Assembly: GCF_000166195.2 (NCBI RefSeq)
Contig: NZ_CM001403.1
Coordinates: 7,924,877 to 7,988,876 of the forward strand
Source of the DNA: Mucilaginibacter paludis DSM 18603
GTDB lineage: Bacteria; Bacteroidota; Bacteroidia; Sphingobacteriales; Sphingobacteriaceae
DNA length: 64,000 nucleotides
Direction of reading: 5' to 3'
This document shows, in pieces, positions 9,701 through 18,027 of the stretch; position 1 is the stretch's first letter, and the number at the start of each line of letters is the position of its first letter. A program made the translations under genes and the position numbers. A model generated the notes under the pieces. It did no database searches, was not told where the DNA came from, and worked only from the letters and a program-made list of their open reading frames with translations.

Positions 9701-9862
9701 ATCGGTAACGGTACCATTGGTACTACCTTTAATCTGAACGGTAACGCCCGGCAGGGTTTCACCCTTCTCGTCGGTGACAACCCCGGTGATGGTTCTATTT
9801 TGGGCTTTTAGTGCACTGCTCATTAACAACAGCACAGAAAACAAGAGGAGAATTTTTCTCAT
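6710..9862 (-). CDS. SusC/RagA-family TonB-dependent outer-membrane transporter
   Basis: TonB-powered oligosaccharide importer. Signal peptide at 1-20 (ends LKAQ). CarboxypepD_reg-like domain at about 23-105 (RTITGVVTDEKGETLPGVTV). TonB-box and plug start at about 108-230 (VVAVGYGTIAKAKVLGSVAEI, LYIIDGLI, FLKDAQAAIYGAAADKGVVLVTTKKGK). A 22-strand barrel fills the remainder, ending YSLGVNLSL. The canonical YGT motif and DAxAIYG equivalent are present. Full length at 1050 residues. It is transcribed after DUF3826 (93-nt gap with no promoter module of its own) and before susD, so it is probably driven by the module at 12505-12572. Confidence 0.96.
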   Translation of the reverse strand: MRKILLLFSVLLLMSSALKAQNRTITGVVTDEKGETLPGVTVQIKGSTNGTVTDMRGKYSIKVTNLQNVVIGVKFLGYAYQEVNLKPGVTVADFKLNQTANALSQVEVVAVGYGTIAKAKVLGSVAEIKAAEIEDLPVANLGTSLMNRIAGVGVSVASGKPGASTTLTLQGAYSVASGSFGITTDPLYIIDGLIAQKTDFDNLDASLIESISFLKDAQAAIYGAAADKGVVLVTTKKGKAGKPQISYTGYFGVSDAVQRPKLMSGIQLAQTINDALTAANAANTSKFSQADLDFIASNPYESWYDQLWHSSQTKRHTVNVTGGTERVTFFGGGSFYEEGGNFGTTTVRKYNIRSGMTAKVTDDLTAYISLNTNYDSSLRNTAKSDNNDTENITYTAINQVAPWIPLSINGLPTYWNGPSAVGGAFNPLAYFNNNNYTRTNNQSLNLNSSIEYRPHFIKGLTAKIQYGKNNYSTDGKNYYSTYNTYQFTSTGQNGALYSLPYTSVKTIANNAQIFLSSGSTSQYELIGSLNYARTFKSHNFDLLFVGTQNESTQNSYQIYRTNQQIPGVDQWFAFDPSTTTSQTVSTVESGNIGYVGRLNYDYKGKYLVQLIDRIDGSANFAPGKRFGSSPAAAIGWRVSEEDFFKKYLGKYISSFKVRYNIGVTGDDRVNAFLYKDRFTTYSGTTLYGSTVANGLTGNILPNPDITWEHSRAQTLGFDVGLFNDKLTITAEVWSKHYYDGLVNISATTYPATLGVSGAPINYNEANTWGETFTVGYATQVSKNWGINANINFGWGNSQLTKALYGPAQLGVVNQDNLITLGELSNTYNGTNYGLIATGIIRTQAELNAILAKNPNYTIDGKVPQVGWMNYKDINGDGKIDETSDQTYMYDSTAPIFSSGITLGATYKAFKFNINMFLQLGGKVTVPDRTAPASATSNSSQSLNQPFFWADHWTPSNPNAAYPRSDSPLINDNSTFWIRSGTRWYINNASLSYALPKALGDKFKIPNLRFILTGQNLWTIINPYNYKDVRQSGLSYYPTLRTYSLGVNLSL

Positions 9863-9955
9863 AATAGTTTAAATTTGGGTTTCATTTATTTAATAATCAA
9901 TTGGTTTATATAGGGAACTTTATTTTATGTTTTCATAATTTTTAGGGGTTAATCA

Positions 9956-10633
9956 TTATTTGCCTTCTGCTGCTTTGATCCTTTTTTGCCATTCTTCGCT
10001 TTCCTTCTTCATGTCATATCCCTGGGCAGAGAGGTAGTTATTAATACGACCTTTGTATTTACCAAAAATGGCGTGTTTTTTATCTGATGATTCGGCATCT
10101 ATCGCATGCTCGCGCGCTTCTACCAACCAGGTTTTGATCTGGGCTTTTTGTACATCGGTAAGCGTTAATACTTCTTCCAGATAGGCTTTGTAAGTAATTG
10201 GCAAAATATTGTAAGTCATCAGGTCCTTTACCTTTTCAACCTGGGTGGGATTTAAATTGGTATTTAATTTAGCCAGGTATTTGTTATGTGATTGATTTAA
10301 CTGCACCTGAACAGCGGTATCCAGTACAGCTATTTGCGCGTTTGCGGCGGTTTTATCTGCTCCGGCCTGCTCTTTTATTTGTTTCGCCTTTGCATTGCGT
10401 GCATCATGGATATCGTTAATCACACGGTATTGATCTACAACAACATTTAAAACTCTTTTATACTTTACAGAATCTGTTATGCCCAGGGCCGACACTATTT
10501 TATTAGAACGCTCGGTTATTACCTGGGTATATTGGGCTGCTTTCTGTGCCGGGGTGGCGGCATCCTGAGCCTTAACCTGGGTGGCCGTTATCAGCGCCAA
10601 TCCCGCTATCAATAGTTTTATCGTCTTCTTCAT
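9956..10633 (-). CDS. DUF3826-family secreted protein
   Basis: A 225-residue predicted periplasmic protein with a clear signal peptide (1-22, ending TQVKAQ). The mature part is alpha-helical and matches my recollection of DUF3826 (motifs RSNKIVSALGITDSVKYKRV, VVDQYRVINDIHDARNAKAKQ, KYKGRINNYLSAQGYDM). The family is repeatedly found in Bacteroidota pectin-related loci but its role is not known. It is 13 nt after the isomerase-like gene and upstream of susC, so it is co-transcribed with the uptake genes. Confidence 0.8.
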   Translation of the reverse strand: MKKTIKLLIAGLALITATQVKAQDAATPAQKAAQYTQVITERSNKIVSALGITDSVKYKRVLNVVVDQYRVINDIHDARNAKAKQIKEQAGADKTAANAQIAVLDTAVQVQLNQSHNKYLAKLNTNLNPTQVEKVKDLMTYNILPITYKAYLEEVLTLTDVQKAQIKTWLVEAREHAIDAESSDKKHAIFGKYKGRINNYLSAQGYDMKKESEEWQKRIKAAEGK

Positions 10634-10645
10634 GTTATCGCTGTT

Positions 10646-12265
10646 TTATCCTTTATAACTTATATCTCCACAAAAGTGAACTTCCAAGCCCAATTCAGCC
10701 ATTGCGGCCGCCTTAATGCGGCATGCTCTGTGTGCGCTGGCTTCGTCGTTGGTATACACCACGTGGATATGATTCGCTTTGTGTCGTGCCATCATCTGAT
10801 CACGGCTTACGCCTTTTAATACACCATGCATTATCGGCCACTGGGGTGTGGTGACTTGCCAGCGGCGCTGGGTTTCGGCTTCGGGCAGTAAAACAGATTC
10901 GCCTACGCCTATATCACAATGTAATTTATTATCCATTATATATACCCTACTCCACACGATATGGCCCGGTTTGCTGATGCCCTTTAAGCTACCACCTCCT
11001 AAATGAAAATACATAGTGGGCTGCCTTTCGCTGCTTGCGCCTTTATAACCATCAATTAAATGGGCGGCTGGCACTGCGCCGGATATTAAAAACACCCATA
11101 CAAAAGCTTCTGTATTTTCATCTTGATAATGTTCTCCCCAACGTAAATCATGCAAGGTATTTTCGCCAGGCATACCCAGGTGTTTCCATAGCTGGTAGGT
11201 AAGCAAGGCATCTATACCTGCACACTCATCAACTTCATTAAAATGAGGCAAGGCTTCGCCCGCGTACAACTCCTCCCCTGTTTCAGAAAAAACAGGCGGC
11301 CTGTCTTGGTTATTTAAAAGCCCTTCAACCAGATCGCTCGCCACGGTCAGGTCCTTCAACCCTTGCTGATACTGGATGCCAATGGTTTTACATCCAAATT
11401 CACTAGCGATGCGTGTGGCCGCAATGTACATTTTACATTGCTCTATGGTTTGGTTTTCGGTCAGTTCGGTTTTATCATCGCTGCCCCAGTTAAACTTCAT
11501 TCCTTTTTCAAGCAGCCAGGTTAAAACCTGCACAGCTTCGTCGCGACTAACTTTTTGCATCGCTGCGTATAGGGTAGCCTGGCTTAAACGTTCCTTAAAA
11601 AAACCTGTGGGATGTAGTAACTCGTCTGGAACGATAGCGTTATACATGCCCATGCAACCTTCGTCAAAAACACCCATAATAGCCTTTTCAGATTTTAGCT
11701 GACGCGCAAACGCCCTGCCTTCCATTTCATCTTCAAGAGGTATTTTAACGGTATCGAAATTTTGAACATGACTCTGGTCATGTTTAATGGAGCCAGTTAA
11801 AAGCCATTCGTTTAACCCCGCTTCAAAAAAGGTATCGTTAAATCTTTCGCTCCAAAGGGTGCTATACTGAACTCCGGCCTTAGTTAATGATCCGTTTAAA
11901 TTCAACATGCCAACTAAGCCCGGTGCAGTACCGCTCCAGTTAGCCATGGTGAGTATAGGCCCTTGATGTGTGAACAACCCAGCCAAAACATGGTGAGTAT
12001 ATTGCCACAAGGTTTCAAGTACGATGATTGGTTTAGTGGGATCGATATTGCGAAAAACCTCAATACCCATCTTTTGAGAGTCTATAAAACCATGCTTTTT
12101 TTCAGCGTCGTAAGCGTGGGCGCGTTTTAAGCTATATCCTAATTTATCAACGGCAATTGTAAGCAATTGCTCGGCTTTTTCCTGCTCGGCCCAACAGATC
12201 TGGTTAGCGGCTAATCTTAAATCTCCGCTTGATACCAGTAAAATTTCTTTTTGTATACCTGACAT
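10646..12265 (-). CDS. L-fucose/L-arabinose isomerase-superfamily protein
   Basis: A 539-residue cytoplasmic protein (no signal peptide) resembling the fucose/arabinose isomerase-like group. An N-terminal Rossmann-like part includes KPIIVLETLWQYTHHVLAGL and TMANWSGTAPGLVGMLNLNG. The C-terminal part has GCKTIGIQYQQGLKDL, ECAGIDALLTYQLWKHLGMPG and a Glu/Asp/His-rich region suited to divalent-metal binding. It probably interconverts a deoxy- or pentose sugar released by the locus; the rhamnosidase and GH95 genes nearby make rhamnose, fucose or arabinose plausible. It is shorter than classical FucI (about 590), so the substrate is open. It is first in the operon that continues into DUF3826 and susCDE. 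Confidence 0.7.
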   Translation of the reverse strand: MSGIQKEILLVSSGDLRLAANQICWAEQEKAEQLLTIAVDKLGYSLKRAHAYDAEKKHGFIDSQKMGIEVFRNIDPTKPIIVLETLWQYTHHVLAGLFTHQGPILTMANWSGTAPGLVGMLNLNGSLTKAGVQYSTLWSERFNDTFFEAGLNEWLLTGSIKHDQSHVQNFDTVKIPLEDEMEGRAFARQLKSEKAIMGVFDEGCMGMYNAIVPDELLHPTGFFKERLSQATLYAAMQKVSRDEAVQVLTWLLEKGMKFNWGSDDKTELTENQTIEQCKMYIAATRIASEFGCKTIGIQYQQGLKDLTVASDLVEGLLNNQDRPPVFSETGEELYAGEALPHFNEVDECAGIDALLTYQLWKHLGMPGENTLHDLRWGEHYQDENTEAFVWVFLISGAVPAAHLIDGYKGASSERQPTMYFHLGGGSLKGISKPGHIVWSRVYIMDNKLHCDIGVGESVLLPEAETQRRWQVTTPQWPIMHGVLKGVSRDQMMARHKANHIHVVYTNDEASAHRACRIKAAAMAELGLEVHFCGDISYKG

Positions 12266-12504
12266 TTTCAGAACTTGTAATTTTATTAATCTGCTAACAA
12301 AAGCGGATTATTTATTAAATATTTGCAACAATCACTCGCAATAAATATCATAAATACTACAGGAGTCGGATTGATTAATTTGTATAATTTATCACGCATT
12401 AACTTCAAAAGTTAACACCTATCTATTTTGCAATAATGTATAGCTTATGTTTGCTGGTTTATATTTTAATTGATGCATGCTGTTTTAAAACAGACTTGCT
12501 TGAA

Positions 12505-12572
12505 CAAATATCAATCTTCCCCTTGTTGTATTACTGCGAATTGTTATCAACTTATTATACAATCTTAGCATA
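12505..12572 (-). promoter_or_regulatory. AraC-type promoter module of the isomerase-DUF3826-susCDE operon
   Basis: Plus-strand reading: CAAATATC (12505-12512; GATATTTG as -7 box), 22 bp, half-site TGCGAATTGTTATCAAC (12535-12551), 4 bp, half-site TATACAATCTTAGCATA (12556-12572). Geometry is identical to the other modules: 30 bp from box start to proximal half-site and 21 bp between half-sites. Predicted transcript start is near 12498. Confidence 0.75.
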
Positions 12573-12874
12573 ACACCTACTTTAACATATTGATTAATTT
12601 TCATCTGCGAGACTGTTGAAACGCCTTTTAAAATATCTTCTCATTTAGGTTCAGACCACCGCAGCGTATACCTCAGTCCCCACTTACTTGTTTTGTAAAT
12701 TATCACCGCCAGGTCGATTCCCATTTTTAAAAATCCAGCAAACCACGATGCCAATAATGTACAGTTAACAAGTCATGATAAAATTCAGACAGTGAGTATA
12801 TGATACAAAATCGCCATCCGGCGCGAAAGAAACGGGCTTAACAAAGCTATTTATGTTAATTACAACCTATTTTA

Positions 12875-12891
12875 TGTATAATATTATCATT
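12875..12891 (+). promoter_or_regulatory. Lone AraC-type half-site upstream of the araC-type gene
   Basis: TGTATAATATTATCATT matches the strong half-site consensus TATACRATATTAYCATG at 14 of 17 positions but has no good partner at +/-21 bp and no -7 box at the conserved distance. It lies about 100 nt before the regulator start and about 300 nt from the divergent operon's module. It could serve autoregulation or DNA looping. Confidence 0.5.
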
Positions 12892-12994
12892 ACATTTGAA
12901 ACGCAAACCAAGCCTTGGGAAATGCCCCGCATGAGCGATACCAAACGTGGCAATTTACCTATAACCAATTGAGAATACTTGATTTATAAATGCT

Positions 12995-13867
12995 ATGAAA
13001 CCCCATTTTTTAAAAGTACCCACTAAGCCTCAGCATTCTTTTCATATCAGGCGCGATATTCAGCCTAACTTTAGGGGGATATGGCATTACCATCCCGAAC
13101 TGGAACTGCATTATATTATCAAAGGTGAAGGACTCCGGTTTATCGGGAATAATATCAATAATTTTTCGTCAGGTGAAATTGTTCTTCTTGGAGAGAATCT
13201 GCCACATTGCTGGCGATGCAAGGAAGAATACTTTCAGCATAATCCCGATTTAAATATCGAGGCCATCGTAATTCACTTTTTACCCGACTGCCTGGGTAAG
13301 TATTTGCTGAATTTGCCCGAAACTTATCTATTACCCAAATTATTTGAGCGTGCTAAAAACGGGATAGTGATACAGGGAGAAGCACGGGAAAAGTTAAAGG
13401 TATTGATGGAATCGGCCATTGATGCCACCAATTTAGACAAGATACTGGTGTTTCTTTCTATCCTGAAGGTACTAGCCGAAAATGAGGATTTTACAAGTAT
13501 TACGGCACCTCAACAGGCATTCCACCAGTCTAACGAATCGGAAACCATCCGCTTGAATAAAGTTTGTTCGTACACTTTAGTTAATTATAAAAAAGAAATC
13601 AGCCTGGCCGAAATTGCTTCAATCGGCAACCTGAGCATCACCTCATTCTGCAGATATTTTAAGCTGATGACCAAGAAAACTTATTCTGATTTTCTGACCG
13701 AGATCCGTATCAGCCACGCTTGTAGATTTTTAATTGAGGATAAACTACCTACCGAGGTACTTTGTTTTGAGTGCGGTTTTAACAACGTATCTAATTTTTA
13801 CCGTCACTTTAAAAAAGTAACCGGGATGACGCCTTTGGAATATAAGCGTAAGTACCTGCAAAATTAA
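12995..13867 (+). CDS. AraC-family transcriptional regulator
   Basis: Likely activator of the glycan regulon. The N-terminal cupin sensor (about 15-110) has the sugar-pocket pattern IWHYHPELELHYIIKGEGLRFIG and SGEIVLLGENLPHCWR. The C-terminal double helix-turn-helix (about 190-288) shows EISLAEIASIGNLSITSFCRYFK and the AraC signature VLCFECGFNNVSNFYRHFKKVTGMTPLEYKRKY. 290 residues, full length. It is the only plus-strand gene within the glycan region. Two-HTH AraC proteins bind 17-bp direct half-sites 21 bp apart, exactly the element found at six promoters here, so this protein is the best candidate for the shared factor. That pairing is inferred. Confidence 0.93.
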   Translation: MKPHFLKVPTKPQHSFHIRRDIQPNFRGIWHYHPELELHYIIKGEGLRFIGNNINNFSSGEIVLLGENLPHCWRCKEEYFQHNPDLNIEAIVIHFLPDCLGKYLLNLPETYLLPKLFERAKNGIVIQGEAREKLKVLMESAIDATNLDKILVFLSILKVLAENEDFTSITAPQQAFHQSNESETIRLNKVCSYTLVNYKKEISLAEIASIGNLSITSFCRYFKLMTKKTYSDFLTEIRISHACRFLIEDKLPTEVLCFECGFNNVSNFYRHFKKVTGMTPLEYKRKYLQN

Positions 13868-13894
13868 TAGCCCTACCTCGCGGGGAGGGCTATT
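13866..13894 (+). terminator. Stem-loop at the end of the araC-type gene
   Basis: AATAGCCCT (13866-13874) pairs perfectly with AGGGCTATT (13886-13894) around a GC-rich loop and overlaps the stop codon of the regulator gene. There is no strong U-run immediately after it, so termination efficiency is uncertain. Confidence 0.55.
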
Positions 13895-14255
13895 AAGCTA
13901 AGAATTTGGGCTTTTATAAGGATGACCTACTCACGCAAAGGCCTCAATCCGTTAAGAAATAAAAGATGTAAATACAAGATGCTCTGCGCTTTGTAATCGC
14001 TCGTATAGTACACACCCCTCCGCCCCTCTCAAGAGGGGAATCGCACGGCCCGCCGCTTTTATTTTATATTTATTTGATAATAAGAACGTTATCTTGATCC
14101 CCTCTCGAGGAGGGGGCGGGTTTGGCTTGCGGCTGCATGGGGGTGTCTCACCATGCGACGAACTCTGCCCCCCCTGTGCGCACTGCTAACTTAAGCTCAA
14201 ATTATCATTCCTGCTTTCCGCAGACACCGTATTAGTTGCCATTAACGATCACAAT
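13895..14255. repeat. Intergenic GC-rich hairpin repeat region
   Basis: The gap between the convergent ends of the regulator and the DapA-family gene. ACACCCC (14012-14018) pairs with GGGGTGT (14142-14148). Inside are two further palindromes, CCCCTCTCAAGAGGGG (14024-14039) and CCCCTCTCGAGGAGGGG (14101-14117). This resembles the dispersed CCCCTC/GAGGGG-type repeats of Bacteroidota genomes; 31371-31411 is a related TCCCC...GGGGA hairpin. No coding capacity was seen. Confidence 0.6.
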
Positions 14256-15194
14256 TTAGTATACCTGAACCTCTATTCCAATCTGGCTCTGCAGGTTGGC
14301 ATAGTCGGTATACAGGCCGTCTATTTTTGTCTGTATGGCATTGGTGAATGTTCCAACGTTTCTGCGGGTAAAGGTGGATATGTTTAGGCCGCGTTTGTTC
14401 AAATAATACTTGGCCACTATGGGATATACATTATGCATCACATCCATGTTGTCAATTAAAAACTGCTGTACCAGGCCAACCTCCTGCTGTAAGTGTTGAT
14501 TGGCGTAATTATCGCAAAGCCAAACAATTAACTCGGGGAAATAATTACCCTGGATGCAGGATAAACCTGCCGAACCGGCGCGCAGTGTATCTACAGCATG
14601 GCCCATGTAAGCATCGTATAAACCAAATTCCGGATGATGATTGCCCGCTTTTAGTTTTTCTTTCACTTGTTCAATATCAAGGCAGGTATCTTTATGATAA
14701 ATTACCCTGCCGCTATCTACAAAACGGATCAACTGCTGCGGCGATAACACCCTTTTATACGGAACGGGGCATTCATAAAAACCTAAAGGGATGTTGCCCG
14801 TCAGGTCGAACAATTGAAAAACGCGTTCATCAAAAATCGCATCTGCTTCCTTTTCGTCTGCCAGTAAACCAGTAATTACGATCACGGCGTTGGTACCTGT
14901 ATCGCTTACTTTTTTTACAAACTCAGCCTGTTGGGCTATAGGGCCGCCAAATGTACCGGTGGCTACCACGGGTACTGCACCGTTTACTATTTTAATAACG
15001 TGCTTAATCAATTGCAAACGCTCATTATCGCTTAACTCAAACATCTCGCTCGAAAGGCAATTGGCAAATAGCCCCTTTGCTCCCGCCTGCAAGTAGGTTT
15101 CCGTAAGTTTGGTTAAAACGTCGTAATCAATTTCGCCGTTATCTTTAAACGGGGTTAACATTACAGGGATAAAGCCTTTTTCTTTTTGTTCCAT
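14256..15194 (-). CDS. DapA/N-acetylneuraminate-lyase-family aldolase
   Basis: Class I Schiff-base lyase fold (TIM barrel). The catalytic Tyr lies in GFYECPVPYK and the Schiff-base Lys in VIYHKDTCLD. The usual GTTGE phosphate/carboxylate motif is replaced by CLSSEMFELS, so this is not lysine-pathway DHDPS; a sugar-acid aldolase or dehydratase role is more likely. The open frame extends to 15227, but MEQKEKGFIPVMLTPF at 15194 starts exactly where homologues begin. The longer start lies 4 nt from the symporter stop with no better ribosome site, so the shorter form (312 residues) is preferred. It is last gene of the GntR-symporter-lyase operon and probably cleaves the sugar acid imported by the symporter. 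Confidence 0.8.
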   Translation of the reverse strand: MEQKEKGFIPVMLTPFKDNGEIDYDVLTKLTETYLQAGAKGLFANCLSSEMFELSDNERLQLIKHVIKIVNGAVPVVATGTFGGPIAQQAEFVKKVSDTGTNAVIVITGLLADEKEADAIFDERVFQLFDLTGNIPLGFYECPVPYKRVLSPQQLIRFVDSGRVIYHKDTCLDIEQVKEKLKAGNHHPEFGLYDAYMGHAVDTLRAGSAGLSCIQGNYFPELIVWLCDNYANQHLQQEVGLVQQFLIDNMDVMHNVYPIVAKYYLNKRGLNISTFTRRNVGTFTNAIQTKIDGLYTDYANLQSQIGIEVQVY

Positions 15195-15231
15195 AGTTAT
15201 TGTGTTCAATTTCAATGATCCAGCCATTGAG

Positions 15232-16803
15232 TTATGATGCTGCTGTACTGCTTGTTGATTTTCTGAGCCTGGTAAGTAAAATCCCTATTAAAAAAATGGA
15301 TAAGCTGCCTACAACAATAATCATGTTGGTATGCAGCGAACTGCGCAGGGCTGGGTATTCAGCCGGTATGATGTTGGGGAACGTCATCCACAAAATAATG
15401 ATACCGCCAATGATAGATGCTATCAAAGCCTCGTGGTTACGGGTTTGTTTACTGATGATGCCTAACAAAAATAGCCCCAGCATCCCGGCTGCAAATATGC
15501 CTGAAAGTTGCCACCAGATATCTAAAATGCTCTTTACGCCTATCATCGCTATCCCGGTACCCATACCCAGGATGCCGAAAATTACGGTAGCGATGTGCAG
15601 CAGGTTGAGTGTTTGCCTTTCGTTAACGCCGGGCTTAAAATAGCGTTTATAAATATCGACCGTAAAAACAGTAGCCGAGGAATTCATGCCAGAGCTGATG
15701 GTGCTCATGGCTGCTGATAGTATGGCCGAAACAATTAGCCCCACTAAACCAGCCGGAATTTTGGTAACCATAAAGTGTGGCATCACCTTATCGCCGTAGT
15801 CTGCGGGTTGCAGGTGAGCTGCCATGTTGGCTATTTGCGCGGCTGTAGCATTTACCGGGAGCCGTTCGATAGCTGCCTGGTGTTTAATTACTTCAATCAG
15901 TTCGGGATGAACGCTATAGTAGGCGTACAGGCACGAACCGATGATAAAAAACAGGAACGACGCCGGCACATAGATCAATACGCACAACCATACCGAACGC
16001 GATGCCGCCTTTGAGGATTTTGCGGTATGGTAGCGCTGCACATAATTTTGATCCATCCCAAAGTTATTGAGGTTGATAAAAAAACCGTATAGCAGCACTA
16101 CCCAAAAGGTTGATTTGGTAAAATCGGGCTTGAAACTGCCCAGGCTGAATTTATGCGCGCTATTGCCGATATCGATAATTTTAGAAACCCCACCGGGCAT
16201 ATTGGTAACAATAAGGTAGATAATTAAAATGGCTCCTAAGGTTTTAATGATCCCCTGCACAACCTCGGTCCAGATGACGGCCTTGATACCACCGAGTACC
16301 GTGTAAATGATGATAGAGATCCCCATCACAACCATGATAATTTGCATGGAAAAGCCAGTTAAGGCTTGCAAGCTAAGCGCTATACCGAAAAAAACAGAAC
16401 CCATCCGCGCCAGTTGGGTAAACAAAAAGCAAACTACCACGTAAGTACGCGCCCATGGGCCAAAGCGTTTTTCCAGATGGGTATAAGCCGATATTTGCCC
16501 TGTATTACGGTAAAAGGGAACAAAATACTTTGCCGCTACCCAAGCCGCCAAAGGCATGGATAAACTAAACACAAAAGCGTTCCAGTTGGTGCCGAAGGCC
16601 TTACCTGGCACGCCTAAAAAGGTATTGCTGCTTAAAAATGTGGCGTAAATAGACAGCCCGATGGCCCAGCCGGGGATTGACCCCGAAGCTTTGGAGTATT
16701 GATCGGAACTATCGTTTTTCCTGGAGAAATAAAATCCTACCAGTATCATCCCTATCAGGTAACATATAATAATAGCAAGGTCGACTACAGGCAGCATTTT
16801 CAT
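15232..16803 (-). CDS. Sodium:solute symporter (SSS family)
   Basis: Inner-membrane Na+-coupled transporter for a sugar or sugar acid; 523 residues with about 13 hydrophobic helices. Family motifs include GWAIGLSIYATFLSSNTFLGVPGKAFG near the N-terminus, GGIKAVIWTEVVQGIIKTLG (SSS signature region) and LSAAMSTISSGMNSSATVFTVDIYKR, a common SSS core sequence. It lies 65 nt after the GntR-type regulator gene and 5-38 nt before the DapA-family gene, so the three form an operon that probably imports and cleaves one compound. A second paralogue is at 34445-36013. Substrate unknown. Confidence 0.9.
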   Translation of the reverse strand: MKMLPVVDLAIIICYLIGMILVGFYFSRKNDSSDQYSKASGSIPGWAIGLSIYATFLSSNTFLGVPGKAFGTNWNAFVFSLSMPLAAWVAAKYFVPFYRNTGQISAYTHLEKRFGPWARTYVVVCFLFTQLARMGSVFFGIALSLQALTGFSMQIIMVVMGISIIIYTVLGGIKAVIWTEVVQGIIKTLGAILIIYLIVTNMPGGVSKIIDIGNSAHKFSLGSFKPDFTKSTFWVVLLYGFFINLNNFGMDQNYVQRYHTAKSSKAASRSVWLCVLIYVPASFLFFIIGSCLYAYYSVHPELIEVIKHQAAIERLPVNATAAQIANMAAHLQPADYGDKVMPHFMVTKIPAGLVGLIVSAILSAAMSTISSGMNSSATVFTVDIYKRYFKPGVNERQTLNLLHIATVIFGILGMGTGIAMIGVKSILDIWWQLSGIFAAGMLGLFLLGIISKQTRNHEALIASIIGGIIILWMTFPNIIPAEYPALRSSLHTNMIIVVGSLSIFLIGILLTRLRKSTSSTAAS

Positions 16804-16868
16804 AGATGGTTATAGCTTTGGCGGATTTGCCCGGTTATTCTATTTTTTAAGGAATCAGTCATGGTCAG

Positions 16869-17900
16869 TTACAGAGATGGCCTGAGGTTAATTTCACAAT
16901 CAAGCTCCAGCTTCTCCATTGTGTTTCCAAGAATCATTTGCGCGGCTTTAATGCCCATCTGCTCAAAATCGGGTGATATGGTTGTGATGCCATTCAGTAT
17001 AAATTTTTTCAGCGGCGTTTCGTTATAGGATATAATCCCGATATCGGTTCCTATAACTAATTTTGATCCTTTAATTCTTTCAATCAAGGTTATCAGGTCA
17101 TGGTCTTCAAGGCAGATAAAAACTTCGCCCTTGTTAATCTCCTCGCTGTTAACATCCTTCACTACCTTACGGTCAAAGGCGTATTGCTGACAAAATAAAT
17201 TGAAGCCGTTTTTTATTTCAACCGGGAAATAACCATTGTCAGGAAAAACCAATTTAATAGCGTGATACTTGCTTAAGGGCTTAAGCGCTTTTTCGAGCGA
17301 TTTGTAGATATCTTTTTTAAAGTTCTCGTAAACGGCGCCATGGCTACGGTTAATACCGTTAACGCACTTATCAACTAATATTAATTTATCTTCGGGAATC
17401 GTATTAATCAGTTCGCGCGCACCCTCGCCGCCGTCGGCAAAATTTGGCAATATCACATAATGCGAATAACCTTCCCGGCGCGAGCTGATCAATTTTTTGA
17501 ATAACAGGTAATCGTCGTTATAAACATAAAAATCGATGGTTACCGGTTCGCCCAGGGTTTTGGTAAAAGCGTCGTAGAATCTTTTTTTCCGTGTACTTAA
17601 CCTATTGATTAACAAAAATATTCTGGGAGGCCTGGCCATTTCGATATCAGTAACATAATAGCCTTTGCCGGGTATAGATGCTAAAATCCCTAATTTGCGC
17701 AGGTGCTTATACCCCTTGTCGGCAGTTTCTTTAGAAATCTCCAGGTGATAAGTTAATTCGTGCAGCGAAGGCAGCAAATTATCCTTATGAATTTTGCCGG
17801 ATAATACAGCTTCCTGGATGGAATTGGCTAATTGTATGTACTTTGGAGTTGATGAATGCCCATCTACATTGATAAAATCAAAATAATTTTGCTGCTTCAT
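16869..17900 (-). CDS. GntR-type regulator with LacI-like sugar-sensor domain
   Basis: Transcription factor with an N-terminal GntR winged helix (about 15-85: TPKYIQLANSIQEAVLSGKI, LPSLHELTYHLEISKETADKGY, LGILASIPGKGYYV). It is fused to a periplasmic-binding-protein-like effector domain (about 95-343, ending EQMGIKAAQMILGN and a short tail). This architecture is common in Bacteroidota sugar loci. It begins 72 nt from an AraC-type promoter module and is followed by the symporter and lyase genes, so it may sense their substrate. It would be expected to bind a palindrome rather than the direct-repeat element found upstream. Confidence 0.88.
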   Translation of the reverse strand: MKQQNYFDFINVDGHSSTPKYIQLANSIQEAVLSGKIHKDNLLPSLHELTYHLEISKETADKGYKHLRKLGILASIPGKGYYVTDIEMARPPRIFLLINRLSTRKKRFYDAFTKTLGEPVTIDFYVYNDDYLLFKKLISSRREGYSHYVILPNFADGGEGARELINTIPEDKLILVDKCVNGINRSHGAVYENFKKDIYKSLEKALKPLSKYHAIKLVFPDNGYFPVEIKNGFNLFCQQYAFDRKVVKDVNSEEINKGEVFICLEDHDLITLIERIKGSKLVIGTDIGIISYNETPLKKFILNGITTISPDFEQMGIKAAQMILGNTMEKLELDCEINLRPSL

Positions 17901-17941
17901 AACTACAATATCCCCGTTATAGGCCGTTAGGTTTAACGCGA

Positions 17942-18009
17942 TAAAGCTACTCCGGCAAAACCATCATTTTATATATACATTTCTCCAGATATTATACGAT
18001 GTTACCATG
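17942..18009 (-). promoter_or_regulatory. AraC-type promoter module of the GntR-symporter-lyase operon
   Basis: Plus-strand reading: TAAAGCTA (17942-17949; TAGCTTTA as -7 box, last base off consensus), 22 bp, half-site TATATACATTTCTCCAG (17972-17988), 4 bp, half-site TATACGATGTTACCATG (17993-18009). The proximal half-site is the weakest of the set. Predicted start is near 17935, 35 nt before the ATG. The distal half-site is only 18 nt from the preceding GH2 stop codon. Confidence 0.7.
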
Positions 18010-18027
18010 AGTTAAAGCAGCAAGCAT

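Larger units (their letters stand above)
12266..12994. other. Divergent regulatory region between isomerase operon and araC-type gene
   Basis: 729 nt without a gene. It holds the AraC-type promoter module of the left-running operon (12505-12572) and a lone strong half-site (12875-12891) nearer the regulator gene. The long leader (about 230 nt) of the isomerase operon lies at 12266-12498. No conserved ORF or RNA fold was recognised in the rest. Confidence 0.7.

Noticed and set aside
14256..15194. Lysine-pathway dihydrodipicolinate synthase
   Set aside because: The GTTGE motif is replaced by CLSSEM, and the neighbours are a sugar-type symporter and regulator.
16869..17900. GntR/LacI-type protein as the factor binding the six promoter modules
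   Set aside because: GntR dimers normally bind palindromes; the modules are 17-bp direct repeats 21 bp apart, the AraC pattern.
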